From an uncultured Bacteroidota bacterium (GTDB taxonomy: Bacteria > Bacteroidota > Bacteroidia > Chitinophagales > Chitinophagaceae): DNA of 64,000 nt. The position numbers and the translations under genes were made by a program. The stretch lies in contig CAIPJS010000095.1 in NCBI GenBank assembly GCA_903865435.1, positions 33,751 to 97,750 of the forward strand, read 5' to 3'. The notes under the pieces were generated by a model, which did no database searches, was not told where the DNA came from, and saw only the letters and a list, made by a program, of their open reading frames with translations. How positions within the stretch are numbered: the stretch's first letter is position 1; every line of letters starts with the position of its first letter. This document shows, piece after piece, positions 9,185 through 19,320 of this stretch.

Positions 9185-10681
9185 ATGTCTTCTTCTAATC
9201 AAAAGCACCCTAAAGGATTGTATGTCTTGTTTGCAACCGAAATGTGGGAGCGATTCAACTACTATGGCATGCGTGCCATTTTGGTATTGTTTTTGACAAA
9301 AGCCTTGTTGTTTGACAAAGTATTTGCTTCGCAAGTATATGGTAGTTATACCGGTTTGGTGTATTTGACACCACTTTTGGGTGGATATATTGCAGACAGG
9401 TATTGGGGTAATAATAAGTCCATTATTGCAGGGGGCTTGGTGATGGCGATTGGAGAATTTGTACTGTTTTTTTGCGGTCATTTTTATGAAAATGCTGCCT
9501 TGGCTATGCCTTTGTTTTATATTGGTTTGGGTTGTATGATTGCCGGCAATGGATTTTTCAAGCCCAATATTTCTAGTATGGTAGGGCAATTGTACCCCAA
9601 GGGAGATAAGAAAATTGACGCAGCCTATACTATTTTTTATATGGGTATTAATACCGGGGGAGCCATTGGCCCTTTTGTATGTGGATTTTTTGGAGATACC
9701 GGCAAATCGGGGGATTTCAAATGGGCGTTTTTTGCAGGCGGTGTGGCCATGCTGTTAAGCGTAATTACTCAAATGATGTTTCAGAAAAAATTTTTAGTAA
9801 ATGCCGAAGGACAATCTATTGGCAATGCACCTAAAGATGCACCAAAATTTTTCCAAAAAATACCTGTGATGGTGGGCTTCTTATTTTTAATTTCTTTAGT
9901 GACCATTGCTTTGGTTTATATCGATATCAAAGTAGTGAGTTATTTATTTTGGTTATTACTAGCTTGTATTATTTTAATTGCCACTATTATTTTTTCTGAC
10001 AAATCATTAGATCTTATTCAAAAGAAAAAAGTGGCGGTATTGTTTACGGTTTCTTTCTTTGTCATCTTTTTTTGGAGTGCCTTTGAACAAGCAGGGGCAT
10101 CTCTTACTTATTTCGCTTCGGAAAACACACAAAGGGATTTGGGTTTTTTTGTAGTGCCTTCTAGTTTTTTCCAATCACTCAATTCTATTTTTGTGGTTTC
10201 ATTGGCACCCTTAGTAGCATGGATATGGATTAAGTTAGGTAAGCGAGAACCCTCTTCCCCTTTTAAAATGGCCATGGGATTGATGTTGTTGGCATTTGGA
10301 TATTTATGGATTGCAACAGGCGTCAATGGGGTAGGTGCTGGCGTTAAAGTAAGTATGATTTGGTTGATAGGTATGTACATGATGCATACATTTGGAGAAT
10401 TGTGTTTGTCACCTATTGGCTTGGCTATTTTTAATAAATTAGCGCCTGTTAAATTCGCCTCTTTGTTAATGGCAGTATGGTTTACAGCCAATGCCTTTGC
10501 GAATAAATTAGCTGGGGTATTTAGTGCATTGTATCCTGAAAATGGAAAAGTTACTTCTTTTGCGGGCTATCAGATTTCCAATTTACATGAATTTTTTATG
10601 TTCTTTGTTTTTATGGCAGGCTTGGCTTCTATCATCCTATTTTTGATTTCAAAAAAGTTGAAAAATCTAATGACGCAGTAA
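9185..10681 (+). CDS. POT-family proton-dependent oligopeptide transporter
   Basis: Inner-membrane MFS/POT (PTR2) transporter importing di- and tripeptides with protons. It is 498 residues with about 12-14 membrane segments. The POT signature ExxERFxYY is intact: E19, E22, R23, F24, Y26, Y27 in the first helix. The PTR2 signature region around FYMGINTGGAIGP follows in the fourth/fifth helix. Peptide uptake fits the several secreted peptidases in the window. The stop codon is only 3 bp from the stop of the convergent DUF5686 gene, with no room for a separate terminator. Confidence 0.95.
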   Translation: MSSSNQKHPKGLYVLFATEMWERFNYYGMRAILVLFLTKALLFDKVFASQVYGSYTGLVYLTPLLGGYIADRYWGNNKSIIAGGLVMAIGEFVLFFCGHFYENAALAMPLFYIGLGCMIAGNGFFKPNISSMVGQLYPKGDKKIDAAYTIFYMGINTGGAIGPFVCGFFGDTGKSGDFKWAFFAGGVAMLLSVITQMMFQKKFLVNAEGQSIGNAPKDAPKFFQKIPVMVGFLFLISLVTIALVYIDIKVVSYLFWLLLACIILIATIIFSDKSLDLIQKKKVAVLFTVSFFVIFFWSAFEQAGASLTYFASENTQRDLGFFVVPSSFFQSLNSIFVVSLAPLVAWIWIKLGKREPSSPFKMAMGLMLLAFGYLWIATGVNGVGAGVKVSMIWLIGMYMMHTFGELCLSPIGLAIFNKLAPVKFASLLMAVWFTANAFANKLAGVFSALYPENGKVTSFAGYQISNLHEFFMFFVFMAGLASIILFLISKKLKNLMTQ

Positions 10682-10684
10682 ATG

Positions 10685-13195
10685 CTAAAACTGTATGCGT
10701 AAACTTCCAAATACGCCAAAGTTTTGAATGGGTTGCATGCGCGATGGACTGTAATTGGTTGGATAAGGTGGTGCTTGTCTCCAGACAAAATCTATTCTGA
10801 AAAATTTAAAAATATTGTCAAAACCGGTACCGTATTCTAAATAAAATCTAGACTTTAAGGACCTTAATTGATAGGGCCCCAATTCTGTTCTATTAAATGT
10901 TCTGTTGGCACTATTCATTTCTCCCCATACACCTTTGAATGTCCAGAACTGTCTAATTTTTGTATTACGAAAAACGGGAATTAAGTTGATTAATTTTTTT
11001 TCAAAATTGTGTTCAATTTGAAAACCAGCATAGGAATCACTATAGTATTCAAAACGGTTCATTAAGTTAAAACTATTTTTATTGTATACATATACTTCGT
11101 TGCCTGGATGCAATTCCAACAACATAAAAGGCAGGCTGTCTCCATAAATTTTTCCAGCATATGCATTGTAGGTTAGCACACCAAAATTGGGTAGGCGCAG
11201 TTTTTGCTCCATACCGGCATGGATTTTAGTGTATTGATAGCCGCTACCAAGGATCTCTTTAAATCCTTCACTTACACTCAATTCAAAAATAGGTTCACTG
11301 CCTTTAAATCGAATGACTCTTCTGTTGTTAATGATTCTTTTTTCACCTGGGGCATACCGCAATCGGTAAGTTAAATCAGTATTGATGATGGCTTGACTGA
11401 CCCCATTTTGAAATATGGTTTTTGTTGGCAAAGGTGTAAAAGGACTGTATTCAATATTGGTCAATGTCAAATTATTGCTTAAGCCATTGTCCCATTCCTT
11501 GGTCATGCCTATTTTCTTTTCTTCTTCACCCAAAAATTTCTGTGGAATTCCAGGCCTTCTTAAAATTTGTGAAAAAATATTGTCAATGCTGGCATCTTCT
11601 TCACTAAATCTTACTCTACCATTATCCAGGTCATTCAAATAAGACGCTTGAACACTCCATCCTTTTGAATTTGGAATTTTATATTGCAAAGCAAATTTTT
11701 CTTTCCAATTCCCGTCTTTCATGCCATAAGCCAAGTAACCTGAAATTTTCCAGTTGTTGCTAAAAGCAGTAGTGGTAGATAAATCAAATCTTAACCTAGT
11801 AGATTCCAATTGGTTCCCACTCACCCATTTGTACCAAGGCCCAATTTCAAATTTTCCAAACTTTCTGTATCCATCCACTAAGAATTCAATATTTCTGGTA
11901 TAGGTTTTAAACAATGGAATGGTCTTTAAAGTGTCAATCGTTTTACGAATGCTTTCTTCATTTTTATTTAAAGTATCATGCCTAAGGGAAGTCCATTTGG
12001 TGGGGTGGATGCTTGAAGCATTGTCAAGTACAACCACTTGATCTTTTTTATTATTCAATCCAATATTTTCGTTGATCCAGACTGGGTCTAATTTGAATTT
12101 CTTATACGAAATACTTTTGCGTACAATAAAGGTTAATTTATCATTAGGAAAAGGAGATAAGTCGGCGGTGATTTTGTCTTTTGAGAAAATCATTTTTTTA
12201 TCCTCAAGCTTATCAAATTCTAAATTGATATTAAGTCTATTCACAAAATTAATATCAGCAGTGGTTGATATATTTAAATTTACTTTAAAGATGGCCCAGG
12301 TTTCAGCGTCAATCCAGGCATCTCCAATAAAAGTATTTTCGCCTTCTCTTAAAGGATTAAATAAAAGATGAAATATTTTTACACCTTTAACGTATTGTGT
12401 ATCTGCGCCTTTAAAATTATAAAACTTGTCTGCAAATTCACTGATCGGACTTATAAATTCCTTTCCAAATACTTTCATGTAGTTGTCGTAAATATTCACT
12501 TTTTGATTTACACCAGCAATTAATTGAAGTAGGGCTTCGCTTTGTATACCATGACTTTGAGCAGCTTTAACGACTTCTCTTGTATTTTTTGGATTTTTAG
12601 TATAATAGAAATCAGATAGGGACTCTGACATTAATACGGGTAGAAATGGCTTGGTTTCTGTAACACTATCAATATTGTCTAAGATAAAAGAGAATGGCTT
12701 TAAGAAATTGATATTGCTAAAGCTATTTTTATTGACATTGTTTAAATCTAGTTCTAATTTGTTGTATAATTCACAACTGTATTGTGGATATTGATAGGGA
12801 TTGTTTTCTGCTTTGTGCTCCACCACCAATTTCCACCATCTTAGCCCTTTATTAAATTTTGATTTTACTACCGCTTCTTGTTTCGAAGTAGTGTAGTTTA
12901 AATAAATAAGAAGGGAATCTTTTTTATGTAATGATACATCCATTTTAATTGGATCATATCCAACATAGGAAACCAACAAACTGTCTTTATATAAACTAGA
13001 TTTATTTACTTTAAAATTACCAGTACTGTCTGCAACGGTCCCTTTTTTAGAAACTGTCCAACCAATACTTGCAAAAGGAATGGGCTCTTTAGTAAAGGCA
13101 TCCATCACTTTTCCTACCATCATAGGAGGTGCTTGTGCTATTGTATTATTTATTTTTAACAATAGCGCGAGTAGGAATAAAAACGGAATTTTCAT
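10685..13195 (-). CDS. DUF5686 outer-membrane protein with carboxypeptidase-regulatory-like domain
   Basis: Large exported protein of 836 residues. The signal peptide is about 1-20, with cleavage after an Ala/Gln stretch. A CarboxypepD_reg-like beta-sandwich follows (about 25-105), of the kind seen at the N-terminus of SusC/TonB receptors. The rest is rich in alternating beta-strands and aromatic residues and ends in a short strand finishing in Phe, as expected for an outer-membrane beta-barrel. This architecture is widespread in Bacteroidota and its function is unknown. It is monocistronic. Confidence 0.85.
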   Translation of the reverse strand: MKIPFLFLLALLLKINNTIAQAPPMMVGKVMDAFTKEPIPFASIGWTVSKKGTVADSTGNFKVNKSSLYKDSLLVSYVGYDPIKMDVSLHKKDSLLIYLNYTTSKQEAVVKSKFNKGLRWWKLVVEHKAENNPYQYPQYSCELYNKLELDLNNVNKNSFSNINFLKPFSFILDNIDSVTETKPFLPVLMSESLSDFYYTKNPKNTREVVKAAQSHGIQSEALLQLIAGVNQKVNIYDNYMKVFGKEFISPISEFADKFYNFKGADTQYVKGVKIFHLLFNPLREGENTFIGDAWIDAETWAIFKVNLNISTTADINFVNRLNINLEFDKLEDKKMIFSKDKITADLSPFPNDKLTFIVRKSISYKKFKLDPVWINENIGLNNKKDQVVVLDNASSIHPTKWTSLRHDTLNKNEESIRKTIDTLKTIPLFKTYTRNIEFLVDGYRKFGKFEIGPWYKWVSGNQLESTRLRFDLSTTTAFSNNWKISGYLAYGMKDGNWKEKFALQYKIPNSKGWSVQASYLNDLDNGRVRFSEEDASIDNIFSQILRRPGIPQKFLGEEEKKIGMTKEWDNGLSNNLTLTNIEYSPFTPLPTKTIFQNGVSQAIINTDLTYRLRYAPGEKRIINNRRVIRFKGSEPIFELSVSEGFKEILGSGYQYTKIHAGMEQKLRLPNFGVLTYNAYAGKIYGDSLPFMLLELHPGNEVYVYNKNSFNLMNRFEYYSDSYAGFQIEHNFEKKLINLIPVFRNTKIRQFWTFKGVWGEMNSANRTFNRTELGPYQLRSLKSRFYLEYGTGFDNIFKFFRIDFVWRQAPPYPTNYSPSRMQPIQNFGVFGSLRIQF

Positions 13196-13306
13196 AAGAC
13201 AGTTACAAGATAATTACAATCTTTTTAGATTAATAATTATATAAGTGTTAATTCTATAAAAATGCTATTTTGTAGTAGGTTTTTATTCTTTTAGGCATCA
13301 AAATTA

Positions 13307-15244
13307 TTACAAAACTCCCTTTACAATTTCTTCCACCACAGCCGGATCGAGTAAAGTTGAGGTATCTCCTAAACTTTTCAATTCACCTTCAGCTACTTTG
13401 CGCAGTATGCGACGCATGATTTTTCCAGAACGGGTTTTAGGAAGTCCCGATACAAATTGTATTTTATCTGGCTTAGCAATGGGTCCAATGATTCTTGTTA
13501 CTGTTTGTAAAATATCTTTTCTAATCATATCCGCAGTACCATGCGTGTCTTGCCCATGTGAGCCAGTATAAATGACAAAAGCATAAATACCTTGTCCTTT
13601 TACATCGTGCGGAAATCCTACTACTGCGCTTTCTACCACGCCCGCATGCATATTAATTGCATTCTCTACTTCGGCGGTACCAATTCTATGTCCACTTACA
13701 TTTAAGACATCATCTACGCGGCCGGTGATTCTAATTTGGCCTAATTCATTTTTTAAAGCACCGTCTCCAGTAAAATATAAATTTGGATAAGTGGCGAAAT
13801 AATTGGTTCTGCATCTTACATGATCGCCATAAGTAGTCCGAATGGTGGCAGGCCAAGGTTGGGTGATGCATAAATTACCACGGTACAATCCATCTTCCAT
13901 TCTAGTTACTTCTTCTCCTTTCTCGTCAACTAAAATAGTTTGCACACCTGGCATGGGATAAGTGGCCCAACCAGGTTTGCCTGGAGTAATACCTGCCATA
14001 TTAGAAATCATGATGCCTCCTGTTTCTGTTTGCCACCATGTATCAACAATGGGACATTTTTTCTTACCAATATTTTCATCATACCAATGCCAAGCTTCTT
14101 CGTTTATTGGTTCACCCACGGTACCTAAAACTTTTAAGCTACTTAAATCATGTCCTTGCACGGGCCCTAATCCATAACTCATCAAAGATCTGATGGCAGT
14201 GGGTGCGGTATATAAAATATTGACTTTGAATTTGTCAATGATGTCCCAAAATCTTCCTGCGTCGGGGAAAGTAGGAATGCCTTCAAACATTAAAGAAGTA
14301 CCTCCTGCACTCAATGGTGCGTACACTATATAACTATGCCCTGTAATCCATCCAATATCTGCGGTGCAGAAAAAAAGATCATTGGGTTGGTATTGAAAAA
14401 CATTCACAAAAGTATAATTCGTATAAATCATATAACCAGCAACACTATGTACTACGCCCTTGGGTTTGCCTGTTGAGCCCGAAGTATATAAAATAAATAA
14501 AGGATCTTCTGCCTCCATCTCCACTGCATCCACCGAACTAATGCCTTGCGCCTCTACTTTTTTAATTTCATCTTCCCACCAAAGATCACGGTCTTTTAAC
14601 ATGGAAACAGCCGTTCCAGTCCTTGTACAAACAAGCACATTTTTTATGGTGGTATTGCCTACTAGTGCATCATCAATAATAGATTTTAATGGAATGTCTT
14701 TGGCACCTCTATAAGCACCATCGCAAGTAATAATATAAGTAGCTTTTGCATCATCTAATCGGTCTGCAATACTTTGTGCAGAGAAACCGCCAAAAATTAC
14801 ACTATGAATGGCACCAATTCTTGCACAAGCTAAAACTGCAATGGCCAATTCAGGTATCATGCCCATATAGATACAAACGCGATCGCCTTTTTGTACGCCA
14901 TTATTAAGGAGTACTTGCGCAAATTGACATACATCTAAATGCAATTGTTTATAAGTAATAATGCGATGATTTTCTTTAGGATCATTTGGCTCCCAAATAA
15001 TCGCAGGCTTATCGCCATTTTTTGCCAAATGTCTATCGATACAATTTTCAGTTATATTTAATGTACCGCCCTTGAACCATTCTACTTTTGGTTCCGTAAA
15101 ATTCCATTCCAATACTTTATCCCATTTTTTTCTCCAAGTAAAATTTTCTGCAATGTCCCCCCAAAATTTTTCAGGATGGTCAATGCTATTTTTATAAGCT
15201 TCCTGATAGGCTGCTAAGGTTTTAATTTGATAGGGGTAGCTCAT
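13307..15244 (-). CDS. acs: Acetyl-CoA synthetase (AMP-forming)
   Basis: Activates acetate to acetyl-CoA via acetyl-AMP. It is 645 residues, the standard Acs length. The AMP-binding P-loop-like motif TSGSTGKPK is at 254-262. DTWWQTETGG at 401-410 includes the second Trp (404), which corresponds to the residue that limits the acyl pocket to acetate. The C-terminal SGK motif has Lys 608, the conserved lysine targeted by acetylation in the family. It is divergent from an MHS-type transporter, which suggests acetate or another short carboxylate as the shared substrate. A perfect -7 box lies 28 bp upstream. Confidence 0.98.
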   Translation of the reverse strand: MSYPYQIKTLAAYQEAYKNSIDHPEKFWGDIAENFTWRKKWDKVLEWNFTEPKVEWFKGGTLNITENCIDRHLAKNGDKPAIIWEPNDPKENHRIITYKQLHLDVCQFAQVLLNNGVQKGDRVCIYMGMIPELAIAVLACARIGAIHSVIFGGFSAQSIADRLDDAKATYIITCDGAYRGAKDIPLKSIIDDALVGNTTIKNVLVCTRTGTAVSMLKDRDLWWEDEIKKVEAQGISSVDAVEMEAEDPLFILYTSGSTGKPKGVVHSVAGYMIYTNYTFVNVFQYQPNDLFFCTADIGWITGHSYIVYAPLSAGGTSLMFEGIPTFPDAGRFWDIIDKFKVNILYTAPTAIRSLMSYGLGPVQGHDLSSLKVLGTVGEPINEEAWHWYDENIGKKKCPIVDTWWQTETGGIMISNMAGITPGKPGWATYPMPGVQTILVDEKGEEVTRMEDGLYRGNLCITQPWPATIRTTYGDHVRCRTNYFATYPNLYFTGDGALKNELGQIRITGRVDDVLNVSGHRIGTAEVENAINMHAGVVESAVVGFPHDVKGQGIYAFVIYTGSHGQDTHGTADMIRKDILQTVTRIIGPIAKPDKIQFVSGLPKTRSGKIMRRILRKVAEGELKSLGDTSTLLDPAVVEEIVKGVL

Positions 15245-15272
15245 AATCGTTGTTTGAATAAATAATGATTAC

Positions 15273-15280
15273 CAAATTTA
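15273..15280 (-). promoter_or_regulatory. -7 box of acs
   Basis: TAAATTTG on the minus strand, an exact match to TAnnTTTG, 28 bases upstream of the acs ATG in the 89-bp region shared with the divergent transporter. Confidence 0.5.
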
Positions 15281-15333
15281 CATTTTTCAGTTTAAATATT
15301 TAACTTGAATACTCACTTGCAAACAAATAAACT

Positions 15334-16938
15334 ATGAGCCAAGAAAAAAAACAAAGTAATATTGCTTTTGTGATTGGTGCTTCTTCGGTAGGCACTTTAA
15401 TTGAGTGGTATGATTTTTATATATTTGGCATGTTGGCCACCATTATTTCAAAACAGTTTTTTCCAGCAAATGCAGGTACAGCAGCACTTTTAAGCACTTT
15501 GGCCATCTTTGCAGCAGGTTTTATTGTTCGACCTTTTGGGGCCTTGGTATTTGGACGCTTAGGCGACTTGATAGGCCGTAAGCATACTTTTTTACTGACA
15601 TTAATCATCATGGGTGGATCCACGTTTGCCATAGGATTGGTGCCTGGCTATGCTACTATTGGATGGGCAGCGCCCATTTTGGTTTTAATACTTCGTTTAT
15701 TACAAGGTTTGGCTTTAGGAGGAGAATATGGTGGAGCAGCCACTTATGTAGCTGAACATGCGCCAGCAGGCCAAAGAGGTTTTTGGACCAGTTGGATTCA
15801 GACTACTGCCACGCTTGGATTGTTTTTGGCCTTAGGCATAATTATCTTGGTGAGATCCAATCAGGGTGTTGAAAAATTTAGTGCAGAGTGGGGTGGATGG
15901 AGGTATCCATTTTGGATTTCAATCGTATTAGTGGGGGTGTCTATATTAATAAGAATGCGCATGAGCGAATCTCCTATGTTTACAAAATTAAAAACTGAAG
16001 GAAGAACTTCTGCCAATCCATTGAAAGAAAGTTTCGGTCAAAAAAGAAATTTTAAAATGGTTTTGTTGGCTTTGTTTGGCGCAGTGATGGGGCAAGGCGT
16101 GGTTTGGTATACTGGGCAGTTCTATGCACAAAGTTTTATTGAAACAGTTTGTAAAATTGATTTTATACAATCAAGAAATATTATGTTGGTGGCTATTTTA
16201 ATGGCTACCCCATGCTTTGTTTTGTTTGGATGGTTGAGTGATAAAATTGGAAGAAAATGGATAATGTTGATAGGAATGTTGGCTGCTGTATTTACGTACC
16301 GCCCTATTTACAAAGAGTTTATAAATATTACTTCTGCAGCCAATCGTGCAAAGACAGTGGATGCGAGATTAACCAATATCAAGACAGCATTTCCAACTTA
16401 TGATTTAAAGGATAAAACTAAAATGTACTTGAAACAAGAAACCGATACGACGTATTTTGATGGTTCTGTGTTTAAATATTATAGAACGGATACGCTCATT
16501 TTTAAAGCACCTAGAGATGAAACCAGGCCCATTACTTTAATCAATCCCGACATGATCGCATATAGTTCGCCCAAACCTAATTTAGTGGTAGAGAAAACTT
16601 TAGGACATACTGCTTATTGGGATATGATTTGGTTGGTCTTCATACAAATTGTTTATGTAACGATGGTCTATGGCCCTATTGCAGCTTTCTTAGTAGAAAT
16701 GTTCCCAACAAAAATCAGGTATACTTCAATGTCGCTTCCTTATCATATTGGTAATGGAGTATTTGGAGGACTGGTTCCTTTCTTAGGTACATTGATTGTT
16801 GAATTTACTAAAACTACTGAGCATCCTGCAGGAGATGTGTTGGCAGGATTGTGGTATCCTATTGGGGTAGCTGCTGTTTGTTTTGTAATTGGACTTATTT
16901 ATTTAAGCAATAAAATAGACAAAAACGTAATGGATTAA
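15334..16938 (+). CDS. MFS transporter of the metabolite:H+ symporter (MHS) type with large periplasmic insert
   Basis: 534-residue inner-membrane transporter. The N-terminal block (GTLIEWYDFYIFG, 19-32), the loop 2-3 motif GRLGDLIGRK (74-83) and the cytoplasmic loop 8-9 copy WLSDKIGRKW (300-309) identify the MHS branch (ShiA/ProP/KgtP relatives). Unusual is a ~105-residue soluble segment, about 322-428, between TM9 and TM10. By standard topology it is periplasmic, and it is rich in Thr, Lys, Asp and Tyr. The reading frame is continuous, so it is not a frameshift. Divergence from acs suggests short-carboxylate uptake, which is inference. Confidence 0.88.
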   Translation: MSQEKKQSNIAFVIGASSVGTLIEWYDFYIFGMLATIISKQFFPANAGTAALLSTLAIFAAGFIVRPFGALVFGRLGDLIGRKHTFLLTLIIMGGSTFAIGLVPGYATIGWAAPILVLILRLLQGLALGGEYGGAATYVAEHAPAGQRGFWTSWIQTTATLGLFLALGIIILVRSNQGVEKFSAEWGGWRYPFWISIVLVGVSILIRMRMSESPMFTKLKTEGRTSANPLKESFGQKRNFKMVLLALFGAVMGQGVVWYTGQFYAQSFIETVCKIDFIQSRNIMLVAILMATPCFVLFGWLSDKIGRKWIMLIGMLAAVFTYRPIYKEFINITSAANRAKTVDARLTNIKTAFPTYDLKDKTKMYLKQETDTTYFDGSVFKYYRTDTLIFKAPRDETRPITLINPDMIAYSSPKPNLVVEKTLGHTAYWDMIWLVFIQIVYVTMVYGPIAAFLVEMFPTKIRYTSMSLPYHIGNGVFGGLVPFLGTLIVEFTKTTEHPAGDVLAGLWYPIGVAAVCFVIGLIYLSNKIDKNVMD

Positions 16939-16970
16939 ACCTTGTTAAAAAAAATTATAAAAACATTTTT

Positions 16971-17219
16971 ATGAATGCGATTAAAAAATTTTCTGGCTAT
17001 TTGTGGATGCTCATGGCGCCTTTGTTAATTTTATTTCTATTGTATGAAGCCAATGAAAAAATTAGCCATGCTTCGGCAGCAGTGCAATCCAATGTGATTT
17101 TGCAATGGGTGATTATATTATTGGTTTTTACACCCATCTGTATTGGTTTTTTTATTTTTGGAAAGTATGCAAGCAAGGGCGAATACAATCAATTGCCCGG
17201 ATCTTCTGAAGAATTATAA
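16971..17219 (+). CDS. Small two-TM membrane protein (possibly DUF6814-like)
   Basis: 82 residues with two hydrophobic helices (about 8-25 and 41-64) joined by a short polar loop. The tail is polar and acidic. It starts 32 bp behind the MHS transporter and is co-directional, so it is probably co-transcribed and may be an accessory subunit. The size, topology and position recall the small DUF6814-type proteins found beside transporters in Bacteroidota; I hold that family name only tentatively. Confidence 0.75.
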   Translation: MNAIKKFSGYLWMLMAPLLILFLLYEANEKISHASAAVQSNVILQWVIILLVFTPICIGFFIFGKYASKGEYNQLPGSSEEL

Positions 17220-17232
17220 GTACTTTTGATTC

Positions 17233-17937
17233 ATGCAATTAGTGGTAAATCAATTGTCAAAAGCTTATGGGCATCAACTTGCAGTTGATGCAGTTTCATT
17301 TAATTTGAAGCAAGGAGAAGTGGTAGGTTTTCTTGGGCCCAATGGTGCAGGAAAAAGTACTACGCTCAAAATGATAGCAGGTTTTTTGTCTCCTGATAAA
17401 GGCAGCATTCAATTTAATGGACTTTCCATACAACAAGATAGTATTGAAGTAAAAAAAATGGTTGGGTACTTGCCTGAATCCAATGCTTTATATGATCAAT
17501 TGTATGTAAAAGAATATTTACAATTTTTAAGCAGCGTACATCATATTGAAAATGCAACACAAAGAATTGCTCAAGTGATTGAGCAAACGGGTTTGGGCTT
17601 AATGCAGCATAAAAAAATAGCAAGTTTGTCTAAGGGCTATAAACAAAGATTGGGGATTGCGGGAGCCATCATTCATCAACCCAAATTGGTTTTATTGGAT
17701 GAGCCAACTTCGGGTTTGGATCCCAATCAGCTTGTTGAAATTAGGGCCTTAATTCAATCTTTAAGCAAGGACGCACTTATTTTATTTTCTACCCATATCT
17801 TACAAGAAGTAAATGCCATTTGTGATCGAGTGTTAGTATTGCATCAGGGGAAACTGGTTGCAGACGAGCCTATTGAAACATTATTGCAAAAACACAATGC
17901 AAGTTTGGAAGAAATATTCAAATTGCTTACCCATTAA
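17233..17937 (+). CDS. ABC transporter ATP-binding protein, GldA-like
   Basis: 234-residue ABC ATPase with all motifs. Walker A GPNGAGKST is at 35-43, the signature SLSKGYKQR at 131-139, Walker B LVLLDEP at 152-158, and the switch His at 188. The sequence is of the drug/Na+ export (CcmA/GldA) subfamily. It is shorter than the ~300-residue GldA of gliding flavobacteria, lacking a C-terminal extension. It begins 13 bp after the small membrane protein. No permease gene lies nearby, so its membrane partner (for example GldF/GldG-like) must be encoded elsewhere. Confidence 0.9.
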   Translation: MQLVVNQLSKAYGHQLAVDAVSFNLKQGEVVGFLGPNGAGKSTTLKMIAGFLSPDKGSIQFNGLSIQQDSIEVKKMVGYLPESNALYDQLYVKEYLQFLSSVHHIENATQRIAQVIEQTGLGLMQHKKIASLSKGYKQRLGIAGAIIHQPKLVLLDEPTSGLDPNQLVEIRALIQSLSKDALILFSTHILQEVNAICDRVLVLHQGKLVADEPIETLLQKHNASLEEIFKLLTH

Positions 17938-17999
17938 AAAAAAGGGTGTAAATTGCGGTCTCCTTTTGAAACAGACATTATAGACCAAAAAATAAACAC

Positions 18000-19295
18000 A
18001 TGAGTTACATTATTGAAGTACGTGCTAGACAAATTTTAGACAGTCGTGGAAATCCTACTGTGGAAGTAGATGTATTAACAGATGAAGGTGCTTTGGGCCG
18101 CGCAGCAGTTCCAAGTGGAGCAAGCACTGGTATTCACGAAGCAGTTGAATTAAGAGACAATGATAAGAAAAAATATGTAGGCAAAGGTGTTCTAAAGGCC
18201 GTAAAAAATGTAAACGATTTAATTGCAAAATCCATCAATGGTTTTGATATTACTGCGCAAGCTGAGATTGATCAAATCATGATTGATTTAGATGGCACAG
18301 CCAATAAAGGTAAATTAGGTGCCAATGCAATTTTAGCGGTAAGTATGGCAGTCGCCAAAGCAGCTGCGGAAGAAGCCAATCTTCCTTTGTACAGATATAT
18401 TGGTGGCACCAATGCAAGAACATTGCCCATGCCAATGATGAATATTTTAAACGGTGGTGCGCACGCCGATAATAAAATTGACTTCCAAGAATTTATGATC
18501 ATGCCAGTTGGCGCGCCTAATTTTAGTGAAGGTTTGCGTTGGGGTGTTGAAATATTCCATTGCTTAAAAGGCGTATTAAAGAAAAGAGGATTTAGTACCA
18601 ATGTGGGGGATGAAGGTGGATTTGCACCCAATATTCAAAGCAATGAAGAAGCAATCGAAACTGTATTGGAATCTATTCATGCAGCAGGCTTTAAAACTGG
18701 TTCTCAAATTGCCATTGCCATGGATGCAGCAAACAGTGAATTGTGGGATGCAAAAAAGAAAAAATATGTTTTCCATAAAAGTTCTGGTAAAGAAATGAGC
18801 AGCGATCAATTGGTAAAATATTGGGAAAAATGGGTGAAGCAATATCCTATTGTATCCATTGAAGATGGCATGGCCGAGGATGATTGGTCAGGATGGAAAA
18901 ACCTTACTGAAACAGTAGGTGACCGTTGTCAATTGGTGGGGGATGATTTATTTGTAACCAATGTAACAAGAATACAAACCGGAATCGATAAGAAAATTGC
19001 CAATGGTTTATTGGTAAAAGTGAACCAAATTGGTACTTTAACAGAAACCATTAACGCGGTTACTTTGGCGCAACACAATGGGTACAATACCATTATGTCA
19101 CACAGAAGTGGTGAGACAGAAGATACTACCATCGCTGATTTAGCAGTAGCATTAAATTGCGGACAAATTAAAACTGGTTCTGCTTCTCGTACAGATCGTA
19201 TGGCAAAGTACAATCAATTGATTCGCATCGAAGAACAATTGGGTGAAACGGGTGTATTCCCAACTAAAGGAAAATTAAAGTTTGGCAACAAGTAA
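18000..19295 (+). CDS. eno: Enolase
   Basis: Converts 2-phosphoglycerate to PEP in glycolysis and gluconeogenesis. It is 431 residues, normal length. It shows the N-terminal [16 protein letters not shown] block, the GDEGGFAPN loop, and the enolase signature around [14 protein letters not shown] (about 339-352) followed by SHRSGETED. It is followed by a strong hairpin terminator and then an FtsB/DivIC-like gene, an eno-ftsB neighbourhood common in bacteria. Confidence 0.99.
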   Translation: MSYIIEVRARQILDSRGNPTVEVDVLTDEGALGRAAVPSGASTGIHEAVELRDNDKKKYVGKGVLKAVKNVNDLIAKSINGFDITAQAEIDQIMIDLDGTANKGKLGANAILAVSMAVAKAAAEEANLPLYRYIGGTNARTLPMPMMNILNGGAHADNKIDFQEFMIMPVGAPNFSEGLRWGVEIFHCLKGVLKKRGFSTNVGDEGGFAPNIQSNEEAIETVLESIHAAGFKTGSQIAIAMDAANSELWDAKKKKYVFHKSSGKEMSSDQLVKYWEKWVKQYPIVSIEDGMAEDDWSGWKNLTETVGDRCQLVGDDLFVTNVTRIQTGIDKKIANGLLVKVNQIGTLTETINAVTLAQHNGYNTIMSHRSGETEDTTIADLAVALNCGQIKTGSASRTDRMAKYNQLIRIEEQLGETGVFPTKGKLKFGNK

Positions 19296-19320
19296 TTGAT
19301 TGTCTAGCAAACTATACCGA

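Noticed and set aside
16297..16617. Frameshift, gene fusion or chimeric assembly in the MHS transporter
   Set aside because: The frame is continuous, composition matches the flanks, and membrane helices resume in the right order and number on both sides.
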